Source of the DNA: Bacillus marasmi
GTDB lineage: Bacteria > Bacillota > Bacilli > Bacillales > Cytobacillaceae
Assembly: GCF_902168435.1 (NCBI RefSeq)
Contig: NZ_LR656167.1
Span: 186,001-250,000, forward strand
Direction of reading: 5' to 3'
Length of the DNA stretch: 64,000 bases
Under the pieces are notes generated by a model. The model worked only from the letters and a program-made list of their open reading frames with translations. It searched no databases and had not been told where the DNA came from. The position numbers and the translations under genes were made by a program. Shown piece after piece: positions 1-8,403 of the stretch (position 1 is its first letter; each line of letters begins with the position of its first letter).

Positions 1-515
1 TACTTGTTATGGCGAATGGAATGGCGGAAAATAACCCATTATCGTCAGAGCATCCAGACTGGGAAATCTTCGTTGAATTGTTAAGAGTAAGCTGTGAAAG
101 CTTAGCTAAGCAAATTGCCAAAGATGGTGAAGGCGCAACAAAGCTAGTAGAAGTAGAAGTTAAGGGTGCTGTAAACGATTCAGAAGCACGTTGGGTTGCC
201 AAGCAGATAATTGGTTCGAGTCTTGTTAAGACTGCGGTCTATGGTGCTGATGCAAACTGGGGTCGCATCATTGGAGCAATTGGTCAAAGTAAGGCTGCTC
301 TTGATCCGGAGAATGTGGATGTCGCGATTGGGCCTATCAAAATGCTTGAAAAAAGTGAGCCGCTGAAGTTTTCAGAGGAAGAAGCGTTAGCATATTTAAA
401 ACAGGATTTTATTCAAATTTTTGTAGACCTTCATTATGGAGAGGGCTATGGAAAAGCATGGGGCTGCGATTTATCCTATGATTATGTAAAAATCAATGCC
501 AGCTATCGTTCTTAA
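1..515 (+). CDS. argJ: Glutamate N-acetyltransferase / amino-acid acetyltransferase ArgJ, 3' part only
   Basis: This is the C-terminal part of ArgJ; the open frame runs in from the left window edge with LVMANGMA near its start. ArgJ transfers the acetyl group from N-acetylornithine to glutamate, and in bifunctional enzymes also makes N-acetylglutamate from acetyl-CoA. The family self-cleaves at a Thr a little upstream of this point, so nearly all of what is seen belongs to the beta chain. The ADANWGRIIGAIGQS stretch and the closing NASYRS are typical of the family. The stop is 17 bp before argB, as in the Bacillus arg operon. The start and the cleavage Thr lie outside the window, so mono- or bifunctionality cannot be judged. 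Confidence 0.95.
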   Translation, partial: LVMANGMAENNPLSSEHPDWEIFVELLRVSCESLAKQIAKDGEGATKLVEVEVKGAVNDSEARWVAKQIIGSSLVKTAVYGADANWGRIIGAIGQSKAALDPENVDVAIGPIKMLEKSEPLKFSEEEALAYLKQDFIQIFVDLHYGEGYGKAWGCDLSYDYVKINASYRS

Positions 516-532
516 CGTTAGGGGAGAAGAAA

Positions 533-1297
533 ATGAATATAGTCGTAATAAAATTGGGCGGAAGCGTTATCGATGAACTCGCATTGGGATTTTACCAAAG
601 CCTTGATGAGCTCATAGGTGAAGAATATAAACTCGTATTCGTACATGGTGGTGGACCAGATATTAATGACATGCTTGCGCTCAACAATGTGAAGCCTGAG
701 TTTGTGAACGGATTAAGAAAAACCGGTCTTGATACATTGAAGGTTGTTGAAATGACATTAGCGGGTCAAACAAATCGTAAATTGGTTTCGTTATTAACAA
801 ATCATAATTTAGCTGCAATCGGCGTAAATGGCAGTGACGGAAAGCTATTGAATGCTGAGTTTATTAATCAGGAAGAGCTTGGATATGTTGGTGAAATCAC
901 CGAAGTAAACACAGATTTGATTAATTTGTTAATACAACAAAACTACATCCCGGTCATTACACCAATTGGGATTGCACCTAGTGGAGATAAGCTAAACATT
1001 AACGCTGATTATGCTGCTGCTGCAGTTGCTAAAGCATTAAAGGCTGAACAATGTCTATTTGTAACGAATGTTGACGGAGTTTTAATCGAGGGTAAACTAG
1101 CTTCTAGCCTAAACGAATCGGAAATAAACACATATATTGAAAATGGGGAAATTAGCGGAGGAATGATTCCGAAGGTTCAATCAGCCCTAGCTGCTGTAGA
1201 AAAAGGAGTCGATTCCGTTATGATAGTTTCTGGGAAAAATCCATTTTACAAAAATGGAACCTGGCACGGCACTAGTGTGACGAAACGAAAAGCATAA
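533..1297 (+). CDS. argB: Acetylglutamate kinase ArgB
   Basis: Cytosolic amino-acid kinase that phosphorylates N-acetylglutamate with ATP, the second step of arginine synthesis. The 254-residue length is normal for the short Bacillus-type enzyme. Visible signatures are the phosphate-binding KLGGS near residue 7, VHGGGPDIN near 38-46, the NINADYAAAAVA segment near 155 and a late SGGMIPK motif near 208. The ATG follows a GGGGAGAAG ribosome site by a normal distance, 17 bp after argJ. No N-terminal extension of the kind often found in arginine-inhibited hexameric kinases is present, so strong feedback inhibition is less likely (inference). Confidence 0.97.
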   Translation: MNIVVIKLGGSVIDELALGFYQSLDELIGEEYKLVFVHGGGPDINDMLALNNVKPEFVNGLRKTGLDTLKVVEMTLAGQTNRKLVSLLTNHNLAAIGVNGSDGKLLNAEFINQEELGYVGEITEVNTDLINLLIQQNYIPVITPIGIAPSGDKLNINADYAAAAVAKALKAEQCLFVTNVDGVLIEGKLASSLNESEINTYIENGEISGGMIPKVQSALAAVEKGVDSVMIVSGKNPFYKNGTWHGTSVTKRKA

Positions 1298-1341
1298 GGC
1301 ACTTGCTGCTTATGCGAGACATGGAAGGAGCCGATGATTAA

Positions 1342-2499
1342 ATGAGTAATTTATTTCAAACCTATGGCCGTTGGGAAATTGAGCCAGCCTCTGCACAAGG
1401 AAGCTGGATGACTGATATCAATGGGAAAAAATATTTAGATTTTACCTCTGGTATTGGGGTTTGCAATATTGGCCACAGACCGGAAAAAGTTCAACAGGCT
1501 GTTCTAGAGCAAATCAATCAATATTGGCATGTTTCTAATTTATTTACGAATTCAAAGCAAGAAGAAGCCGCTACTAAATTGGCAACTGCAGCTGGAATGG
1601 ATCGTGTCTTTTTCGCAAACAGTGGTGCTGAGGCTAATGAAGGTGCCATTAAACTAGCTAGAAAAGCAACAGGGCGAACAAAAATCATTACATTCCTGAA
1701 TTCCTTCCACGGTCGTACATTTGCAACAATGTCTGCTACTGGTCAGGATAAAATTAAGCATGGCTTTGGTCCAATGCTTGAAAAATTTGTTTATGTTCCA
1801 TACAACGACCTAGAAGCAGTAAAAGCAGCAATAGGAGATGACGTTGCCGCTGTCATGCTTGAGGTTGTCCAAGGTGAAGGCGGAATCCATGTTGGTGACC
1901 AATCATTCCTACAAGGTGTTGAAGCGCTTTGTAAGGAGCATGGTGCTCAGTTTATTATCGATGAAATTCAAACTGGAATTGGTCGTACTGGTAAACCATT
2001 CGCATTTCAATATTTTGGCTTAACACCAGATATTGTGACATCTGCAAAAGGATTGGGAAGTGGTTTTCCTATCGGTGCTGTTATCGGAAGAGAACACCTA
2101 AGTGAATATTTTGGACCAGGAAGTCACGGTTCAACCTTTGGTGGTAACCCAGTGTCCATTGCTGCTGCAATTGCGACCATGAATGAAATCTTTCATAGCG
2201 AGTTGTTAGAAGCAGTTCAAGAAAAAGGAAAATATTTAGTTGAGCAAATTCAAAACAACTTAAGTGACGTACCATTTATAAAAGAGGTACGCGGCCTTGG
2301 GCTTATGATTGGAATCGAGTGTGATCAAGCGGTTGCTCCTTTGTTAAGCGAGCTTCGCAACCAGGGTTTAATCTTATTACAGGCAGGCGAAAAAGTGATT
2401 CGCCTATTACCGCCTTTAACCGTTACAAATCAGGAAATTGATGAAGCTGTTAAGATTTTAGCGGCAGTCATTAAAAATAGCGATGCTGTGAAAGCATAA
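1342..2499 (+). CDS. argD: Acetylornithine aminotransferase ArgD
   Basis: PLP-dependent class III aminotransferase converting N-acetylglutamate semialdehyde and glutamate to N-acetylornithine and 2-oxoglutarate. The 385 residues contain NSGAEANE (93-100), SFHGRT (121-126), the PLP-facing IDEIQTG (206-212) and the Schiff-base lysine K236 in TSAKGLGSG. It lies 44 bp after argB, with an AAGGAG ribosome site and the fourth position in argJ-B-D-car-F order. A terminator-like hairpin follows immediately, so expression of the downstream car genes may be partly uncoupled. Succinyldiaminopimelate or other acylornithine substrates are possible side activities in this family. Confidence 0.96.
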   Translation: MSNLFQTYGRWEIEPASAQGSWMTDINGKKYLDFTSGIGVCNIGHRPEKVQQAVLEQINQYWHVSNLFTNSKQEEAATKLATAAGMDRVFFANSGAEANEGAIKLARKATGRTKIITFLNSFHGRTFATMSATGQDKIKHGFGPMLEKFVYVPYNDLEAVKAAIGDDVAAVMLEVVQGEGGIHVGDQSFLQGVEALCKEHGAQFIIDEIQTGIGRTGKPFAFQYFGLTPDIVTSAKGLGSGFPIGAVIGREHLSEYFGPGSHGSTFGGNPVSIAAAIATMNEIFHSELLEAVQEKGKYLVEQIQNNLSDVPFIKEVRGLGLMIGIECDQAVAPLLSELRNQGLILLQAGEKVIRLLPPLTVTNQEIDEAVKILAAVIKNSDAVKA

Positions 2500-2512
2500 T
2501 AAATGTATAAAA

Positions 2513-2556
2513 TGCCCCTGTCTTAAGCCTGTTTTTAAGACAGAGGCAAATTTTTT
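2513..2556 (+). terminator. Intrinsic terminator between argD and carA
   Basis: The arms TGCCCCTGTCTTAA and TTAAGACAGAGGCA pair with one mismatch around a five-base loop and are followed by a T-run. It lies inside the arginine cluster, so it would end or attenuate the argJ-B-D transcript before carA. Confidence 0.8.
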
Positions 2557-2566
2557 GTAAAAAATA

Positions 2567-2591
2567 ATGCATAATTATGAATTAGTATGAT
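2567..2591 (+). promoter_or_regulatory. ARG-box-like operator with -10 element upstream of carA
   Basis: ATGCATAATTATGAAT (2567-2582) is palindromic at 14 of 16 positions and resembles the TNTGAATWWWWATTCA-type ARG box bound by ArgR/AhrC. TATGAT (2586-2591) right after it could be a -10 element. No convincing -35 is seen. The site lies between the argD terminator and carA, which suggests that carAB-argF has its own arginine-responsive promoter (inference). Confidence 0.5.
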
Positions 2592-2623
2592 ATATTTATA
2601 CAAAAACCTTCGAGGTGTTAAAT

Positions 2624-3700
2624 ATGCGCGGAATGTTAAAATTATCAAGTGGGGAAGTTTTTGAAGGAAAGTGGAAGACGAATACTACTTTTGAAGAAGC
2701 ATTTGGCGAAGTTGTTTTTTATACAGGAATGACTGGCTTTCAAGAGGTCTTAACTGACCCCTCCTATAAAGATCAAATCGTTGTATTTACGTATCCGTTA
2801 ATCGGAAACTACGGAATAAATGAAGCTGATTTTGAAAGTGCAATGCCACACGTTGCTGGTGTTATTGTGTATGAAGCAAATGAAGAAGTATTTCATTATC
2901 AAGCAAAATATTCGCTTAAGCAATATTTAGAAAAGTGGAATATCCCGTTGCTTGATGAAATCGATACGAGAGCACTTGTGAGGAAAATTCGTGATCAAGG
3001 TTCCATGCCAGCAGTCATATCAAAGCATATAGTAAGTCAAAGTGAGATTATTTTGAAAGACAACTGTAAAGTCGAGGAAGTATCGACTTCTGAGATTACG
3101 AAGCTTGGTGAGGGTGATCACCATGTTGTTGTCGTCGATTTTGGCTTTAAGCATTCAATCGTGGCATCACTATTGGCACGTAATTGTGAAGTAACAATCG
3201 TTCCTTACAACACGAGCTTTGACGCTATCGTTGCCTTAAAGCCAGACGGGATCCTACTATCGAATGGACCTGGAAATCCAAAGGATGTGAGCGAGGAACT
3301 TACGAAAATTAATAAACTCGTTCATAAATATCCAACACTGGGAATTTGCCTAGGACATCAGCTGACTGCGTTAGCACTCGGAGCCGATACGGCAAAGCTT
3401 ACTTTCGGACATCGTGGTGCGAATCATCCTGTTTGTGATTTAGTGACAAACCATGTCTTTATGTCTTCGCAAAATCATAGCTATGTCGTTGATAAGGATA
3501 GCTTGTTTGGAACAGGTTTAAATACACGCTTCTATAATTTGCATGACCAATCGGTTGAGGGATTAACACATGATACATTGCCGTTACGAACTGTTCAATT
3601 TCACCCAGAAGCAAATCCAGGACCAAGTGATAGTGAATATATCTTTGATGAATTTATCGATTTAGTTAAAAATAACGGGAGAGTAGCTACTTATGCCTAA
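2624..3700 (+). CDS. carA: Carbamoyl-phosphate synthase small chain, arginine-linked, CarA
   Basis: Glutamine-hydrolysing subunit of carbamoyl-phosphate synthase; it feeds ammonia to CarB. The N-terminal CPSase small-chain domain is followed by a class I glutamine amidotransferase with SNGPGNP, the nucleophile elbow GICLGHQ (Cys about 242) and a late FHPEA His-Glu. I chose ATG 2624 because GAGGTG (2612-2617) is a good ribosome site six bases upstream; the GTG at 2615 lies inside that site. The length of 358 residues matches the arginine-specific Bacillus paralogue. Its position between argD and argF, rather than among pyr genes, supports the arginine role. It overlaps carB by 8 bp. Confidence 0.95.
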   Translation: MRGMLKLSSGEVFEGKWKTNTTFEEAFGEVVFYTGMTGFQEVLTDPSYKDQIVVFTYPLIGNYGINEADFESAMPHVAGVIVYEANEEVFHYQAKYSLKQYLEKWNIPLLDEIDTRALVRKIRDQGSMPAVISKHIVSQSEIILKDNCKVEEVSTSEITKLGEGDHHVVVVDFGFKHSIVASLLARNCEVTIVPYNTSFDAIVALKPDGILLSNGPGNPKDVSEELTKINKLVHKYPTLGICLGHQLTALALGADTAKLTFGHRGANHPVCDLVTNHVFMSSQNHSYVVDKDSLFGTGLNTRFYNLHDQSVEGLTHDTLPLRTVQFHPEANPGPSDSEYIFDEFIDLVKNNGRVATYA

Positions 3701-6700
3701 AGACACTAGTATAAAATCCATTCTTGTTATCGGTTCAGGACCAATCGTAATCGGTCAGGCAGCAGAATTTGATTATGCCGGCACACAGGCATGCATGGCG
3801 TTGAAGGAAGAAGGCTATCGCGTCATCCTTGTTAACAATAATCCAGCAACGATTATGACAGATGAATTCTGCGCTGATTCTGTCTATTTTGAACCACTTA
3901 CTGTTGAAAGCTTAGAAAAAATCATCACTAAAGAACGCCCGGACGGAATGCTTGCGACAATCGGTGGGCAGGTCGGTCTAAACCTTGCCTTTCGTCTTAG
4001 TGAGGCGGGCATATTCGAAAAATACGGCGTAAAGCTTTTAGGAACCTCAATTGAATCGATTAAAAAAGGAGAGGACCGTGAAGCCTTTCGTGCACTAATG
4101 AATGAATTGGGTGAACCTGTACCCGAAAGTACGATTGTTCACACAAAAGAAGAGGCTGTTCAATTTGCGAATGAAATTGGTTTTCCAATTATCATTCGTC
4201 CTGCTTATACCCTTGGTGGAACAGGTGGAGGAATTGCCAATAATCTTAACGAGCTAATTCATTTAGTTACAAGCGGCTTATCTGAAAGTGCCATCAATCA
4301 ATGCTTAATCGAAAAAAGTATCGCTGGCTTTAAGGAAGTCGAATATGAAGTCATGCGTGACGCTAACAATACCTGTATTACTGTTTGTAATATGGAAAAC
4401 ATTGATCCGGTTGGAATTCATACTGGTGATTCAATTGTAGTAGCACCATCGCAAACCTTAACTGATGACGAATATCAAATGCTACGTACAGCTTCAATTA
4501 AAATTATCTCTGCCTTAAAAATTGTCGGGGGCTGTAATATTCAATTCGCTCTTGATCCATATAGCAAGCAATATTACTTAATTGAGGTAAACCCTCGGGT
4601 CAGTCGTTCCTCAGCATTAGCATCAAAGGCGACTGGATATCCAATCGCGCGTATGGCAGCTAAATTAGCAGTTGGCTATTCTTTATCAGAGCTAATTAAC
4701 CCGGTAACAGGTGAAACATTTGCAAGCTTTGAGCCAGCCTTAGATTATGTTGTCGTGAAATTCCCGAAATGGGCTTTTGATAAATTCCCACAAGTGAATC
4801 GTAAGTTGGGTACACAAATGAAGGCGACTGGCGAGGTAATGGGAATCGATCGTAATCTTGAACGTTCATTGTTTAAGGCGATTCATTCTTTGGAAATTGA
4901 CAACGAGGACTTAATTTTACCAAGCCTACAAAATAATACCGTTGAAGAGCTGAAGGAAATGATGCTCGGTCAAACGGACGAGCGACTGTTTGTTATTTTC
5001 GAATTAATCCGTCGTGGTGTTGGTATTCAGGAGATTCATCAGCAAACGAAAATTGATTTATTTTACTTAACTCGTTTTAACAAACTTATTGAGCTTGAAA
5101 AGGAGATAGCTGTAACAAATAATGAAACTGTTACGAAAGAAGCGTTACAGCTTTACAAAAATAAAGGCTTTGGAGATCAATTCTTAGCGGGTCAATGGGG
5201 CATTACAGAGAGTGATGTCCGAAAATTGAGAAAAGAAATGGGAATTCTTCCAGCCTATAAAATGGTTGATACATGTGCAGCAGAATTCCATTCCGTTTCA
5301 AATTACTACTATTCAAGCTACAGCGGGGAAAATGAGCAAAGTCCTTCTAATAAGCAAAAGGTGTTAATTATTGGTAGCGGACCAATCCGCATTGGTCAAG
5401 GTATTGAATTTGATTACTGTTCAGTCCATGGAGTACTGGCGTTAAAAGACGAAAATATCGAAACCATTATGATTAACAATAACCCTGAAACGGTGAGTAC
5501 TGATTTTGCTACCGCTGATAAGCTTTACTTTGAGCCATTAACAATTGAATCTGTGTTGAATGTCATGGAAGCTGAAGAAATCAATGATGTGATTGTGCAG
5601 CTAGGGGGCCAAACCGCGCTTAATCTTGCTGATAAGCTTGAAGCGCTAGGTGTGAATCTTCTCGGCACAAGTTCAGAAATGATTGATTTATTAGAGGATC
5701 GTGAACGCTTCTATCAGCTTCTAGATGAACTTGAAATCCCACGTGTTCGTGGCGATATCGCAAATAACGAAGCTGAATTATTGAGTTGCGTAGCGGAACT
5801 TGGTTACCCAATTTTGCTTCGTCCATCTTATGTCATTGGCGGAAGAGGGATGGAGGTTCTTAAAAATCAACAAGAGCTAGATAAAACACTAGCAAGTGGT
5901 ACCATTTCATACCCAATTTTAGTAGACCAGTACATTTACGGCCATGAAGCTGAGCTTGATTTGGCAGCAGATGGGGAAAATATTCTAGTACCGACAATTG
6001 TTGAGCACATCGAAAAAACCGGCGTACACTCTGGGGATAGTATGTCAATTCTTCCAGCACAAAGCTTTTCTAATGAAACAGAAAAAACAATGCTGACATA
6101 TGCTGAAAAAATTGTGAAAAAACTCAATTATAAAGGTTTAATGAATATTCAATTTATTGTAACTGACAAATCTGTGTTAGTATTAGAAGTGAATCCGAGA
6201 GCAAGTCGTACGGTGCCAATTGTGAGTAAGGTAACAGGACAACCACTTGTGCAAATTGCGACAAAGATACTTCTTGGAAAATTATCACTATCAAATCGTG
6301 AAAAACAAAACAAGCCAGTATCCTTGCCATTTATTACGATTAAATATCCTGTGTTCTCAAACTATGCACTTCACGGACTAGATTCAAAGGTCGGTCCGGA
6401 AATGAAATCTACTGGTGAGGGGATAAGCATAGCAGCAAATTTCGAGGAAGCGCTGGCTAAATGGCTACATGTGAACGTGAAGAAATCTATTTCTGGCGGA
6501 AAGCTTGTTTGTGGGAACGTCGATGATATTTCTGAGCTTACACAATTAGCGAAACAGGCAAATATTGAAATTGTTCAAACCGAGAAGCTTGAAGAGGCAC
6601 TAGCTGATTGCAATACGATTGCCTTCTTTAATACACAAAAGCAGGAAACAGATATTAAAGCACGCCAAATGGCGACTCGAAACAGAATTATTACATTTAC

Positions 6701-6812
6701 TGAACTTGAAACGGCAAAAGCATTCTTAATCGCAGTGGCTGTTAAGGATTGGGAGGTTCAATCCATCAGTCATTGGCATGAAACCATAAATAAGGACGTG
6801 ACGGTAGGATGA
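3693..6812 (+). CDS. carB: Carbamoyl-phosphate synthase large chain, arginine-linked, CarB
   Basis: Makes carbamoyl phosphate from bicarbonate, ammonia and two ATP together with CarA. The 1039-residue protein shows the expected internal duplication: each half opens with a GSGP(I)xIGQ(A/G)xEFDY motif (near residues 14 and 559) and contains an ATP-grasp module with an EVNPR motif; the C-terminal MGS-like domain completes it. It overlaps carA by 8 bp at its start and argF by ATGA at its end, indicating translational coupling. Location in the arg operon suggests that it serves arginine rather than pyrimidine synthesis, as in Bacilli that carry both car and pyrAA-AB genes. Confidence 0.96.
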   Translation: MPKDTSIKSILVIGSGPIVIGQAAEFDYAGTQACMALKEEGYRVILVNNNPATIMTDEFCADSVYFEPLTVESLEKIITKERPDGMLATIGGQVGLNLAFRLSEAGIFEKYGVKLLGTSIESIKKGEDREAFRALMNELGEPVPESTIVHTKEEAVQFANEIGFPIIIRPAYTLGGTGGGIANNLNELIHLVTSGLSESAINQCLIEKSIAGFKEVEYEVMRDANNTCITVCNMENIDPVGIHTGDSIVVAPSQTLTDDEYQMLRTASIKIISALKIVGGCNIQFALDPYSKQYYLIEVNPRVSRSSALASKATGYPIARMAAKLAVGYSLSELINPVTGETFASFEPALDYVVVKFPKWAFDKFPQVNRKLGTQMKATGEVMGIDRNLERSLFKAIHSLEIDNEDLILPSLQNNTVEELKEMMLGQTDERLFVIFELIRRGVGIQEIHQQTKIDLFYLTRFNKLIELEKEIAVTNNETVTKEALQLYKNKGFGDQFLAGQWGITESDVRKLRKEMGILPAYKMVDTCAAEFHSVSNYYYSSYSGENEQSPSNKQKVLIIGSGPIRIGQGIEFDYCSVHGVLALKDENIETIMINNNPETVSTDFATADKLYFEPLTIESVLNVMEAEEINDVIVQLGGQTALNLADKLEALGVNLLGTSSEMIDLLEDRERFYQLLDELEIPRVRGDIANNEAELLSCVAELGYPILLRPSYVIGGRGMEVLKNQQELDKTLASGTISYPILVDQYIYGHEAELDLAADGENILVPTIVEHIEKTGVHSGDSMSILPAQSFSNETEKTMLTYAEKIVKKLNYKGLMNIQFIVTDKSVLVLEVNPRASRTVPIVSKVTGQPLVQIATKILLGKLSLSNREKQNKPVSLPFITIKYPVFSNYALHGLDSKVGPEMKSTGEGISIAANFEEALAKWLHVNVKKSISGGKLVCGNVDDISELTQLAKQANIEIVQTEKLEEALADCNTIAFFNTQKQETDIKARQMATRNRIITFTELETAKAFLIAVAVKDWEVQSISHWHETINKDVTVG

Positions 6813-7762
6813 TTCAAACGTATGATACACAATTAAAAGGAAAAGATTTATTAACATTAAAGGACCTTCCAGCTCAGACTATTCAAGCATTGGTGGAAAG
6901 AGCTATCAAATTGAAACAAGAAAAGCTAGCTGGTATTGATCATGGTAAACCGCTAGCTGGCAAAATTCTTGGTATGATTTTTGAAAAATCATCAACAAGA
7001 ACGCGCGTATCTTTTGAAGCGGGCATGCTTCAATTAGGTGGGCAAGCAATTGTCATGAACAGTAAGGATTTACAAATTGGCAGAGGTGAGCCCATTTCTG
7101 ACACTGCAAAAGTCATGTCTCATTATATCGACGGAATTATGATTCGTACTTTTTCTCATTCTATCATTGAAGAATTGGCCGAACATGCAACTATTCCTGT
7201 CATTAATGGCTTAACAGACCTATATCATCCTTGTCAGGCACTGGCAGATTTGCAAACTGTTTATGAGCAAAAGGGCAAGTTTGCTGGTTTGAAAATGGCT
7301 TATATCGGTGATGGTAATAATGTGGCTCATTCATTAATGATTGCATGTGCAAAAATGGGAATGGATATCGCGATTGCTTCACCTAAAGGCTATGAGCCAG
7401 ATGCAGAGGTAACTGAAGCAGTGCATGGTTTTGCTGCTGAAAGCGGAGCAAAAGTGCTTATTACAAACGACCCTGTTGCAGCTATTAAGGATGCAGATGC
7501 GGTTTATGCGGATGTTTGGACGAGCATGGGACAGGAAGAGGAAAATGAAATTAGATTAAAAGCGTTTGAAGGCTTCCAAATTAATGATGAGTTAGTAAAA
7601 CATGCAAAGTCAGATTATATTTTCTTACATTGCTTACCAGCGCACAGAGAAGAAGAAGTAAGCGCAAGCGTCATTGATGGACCAAATTCAGCTGTCTTCG
7701 AACAAGCCGGAAATAGACTACATGCCCAAAAAGCATTGTTAGTTGAAATCTTAAAAGATTAA
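6809..7762 (+). CDS. argF: Ornithine carbamoyltransferase ArgF
   Basis: Joins carbamoyl phosphate and ornithine to give citrulline. The carbamoyl-phosphate loop is SSTRTR (61-66), the family HPCQALAD segment is near 140, and the ornithine-side HCLPAHR motif is near residue 274; the length of 317 is normal. The ATG overlaps the carB TGA (ATGA), so the product of CarAB can be handed directly to a co-translated partner. A strong terminator closes the operon 20 bp downstream. argG and argH are not in the window, as usual for Bacillus, where they lie elsewhere. Confidence 0.97.
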   Translation: MIQTYDTQLKGKDLLTLKDLPAQTIQALVERAIKLKQEKLAGIDHGKPLAGKILGMIFEKSSTRTRVSFEAGMLQLGGQAIVMNSKDLQIGRGEPISDTAKVMSHYIDGIMIRTFSHSIIEELAEHATIPVINGLTDLYHPCQALADLQTVYEQKGKFAGLKMAYIGDGNNVAHSLMIACAKMGMDIAIASPKGYEPDAEVTEAVHGFAAESGAKVLITNDPVAAIKDADAVYADVWTSMGQEEENEIRLKAFEGFQINDELVKHAKSDYIFLHCLPAHREEEVSASVIDGPNSAVFEQAGNRLHAQKALLVEILKD

Positions 7763-7782
7763 ATATCGTGTTTTTTAGAAGG

Positions 7783-7819
7783 AGACCAACTCGCACGGTT
7801 TGTGTGGGTTGGTCTTTTT
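7783..7819 (+). terminator. Terminator of the arg-car operon
   Basis: AGACCAAC and GTTGGTCT form an eight-base stem around a 17-base interior, followed by TTTTT. It lies just after argF. Confidence 0.85.
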
Positions 7820-7880
7820 GGTTTGTCCAAGTATTAATAGTGAGGTAGCTGTTAAGTGTTGTCATTTTTTGTCGAAAAGC

Positions 7881-7950
7881 GGATAAACTGCCAAATTCGT
7901 CGGATAAACTGCCCAAAACGTCGGTTAAACCGCCAAAATCGCGGATAAAT
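7881..7950. repeat. Short tandem repeat of about 21 bp between argF and yjzC
   Basis: Units start at 7881, 7902, 7923 and (partial) 7943. The consensus is GGATAAACTGCC followed by AAAATCGTC. The copies are imperfect, and units are 21, 21 and 20 bp long. The stretch from 7820 to 8030 otherwise holds no gene. Confidence 0.75.
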
Positions 7951-8048
7951 ATTAGGCAGCCCTCAAAATCCTTATTTTTCTTGCTAACAATTTCGTCCTA
8001 AATGGAGATAATAGCAAGTGAACCAACATCTAAGGAGGTTTAAAGAGA

Positions 8049-8228
8049 ATGGGGCAAAATAGACAATTTAGACCAGGTCATAAAGCGCCAAATAATGGAG
8101 TTTACATTGAAATTGGTGACTCAGGCGATCAAGTAAACAAACCGAAAATGATTCGTTTGAAGGCAGGGGACAAGTTTCCGGAGAACTCGAACGATGACCG
8201 GGTATGGTCATATAAACGCAGACCATAA
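8049..8228 (+). CDS. yjzC: YjzC-family small conserved protein
   Basis: A 59-residue basic, hydrophilic protein starting MGQNRQFRPGHKAPNNG and ending WSYKRRP. This matches what I know of Bacillus YjzC, which lies next to argF in B. subtilis as it does here. A TAAGGAGGTT ribosome site stands 10 bases before the ATG, and a terminator follows 20 bp after the stop. The gene is monocistronic. The family function is not established; no catalytic motif or membrane segment is visible. Residues 14-23 (PNNGVYIEIG) and the aromatic-basic C-terminus are the likely conserved core. Confidence 0.85.
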   Translation: MGQNRQFRPGHKAPNNGVYIEIGDSGDQVNKPKMIRLKAGDKFPENSNDDRVWSYKRRP

Positions 8229-8247
8229 ATATTTTAAGACAAAATTT

Positions 8248-8279
8248 GCCATCCAACCTGCGGATGGCTTTATTTTTTC
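8248..8279 (+). terminator. Terminator after yjzC
   Basis: GCCATCC (8248-8254) pairs with GGATGGC (8262-8268) and is followed by a T-rich tail. Confidence 0.85.
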
Positions 8280-8291
8280 AAAAAATAGGAA

Positions 8292-8323
8292 TATAATATA
8301 CATAAAGGTCAGGAAAGGTCAAA
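8292..8323 (+). promoter_or_regulatory. CtsR-type operator and -10 box before clpB
   Basis: TATAAT (8292-8297) is followed by GGTCAGG-AAA-GGTCAAA (8307-8323). CtsR binds tandem heptads RGTCAAA separated by NAN. The second heptad is exact, the first differs at two positions, and the spacer AAA fits. The site just downstream of the -10 would block transcription, giving heat-inducible clpB. Confidence 0.7.
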
Positions 8324-8403
8324 CTGGAAAAATGGCCATAACAACCAATACACCAAGTAAACAAAATAGACCTTCGAACCACTTGCAGTAAGGAGGAGTA
8401 ATC

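Noticed and set aside
8194-8391. Plus-strand frame of 65 codons between yjzC and clpB
   Set aside because: It overlaps the end of yjzC, its terminator and the CtsR-type operator, and has no ribosome site.
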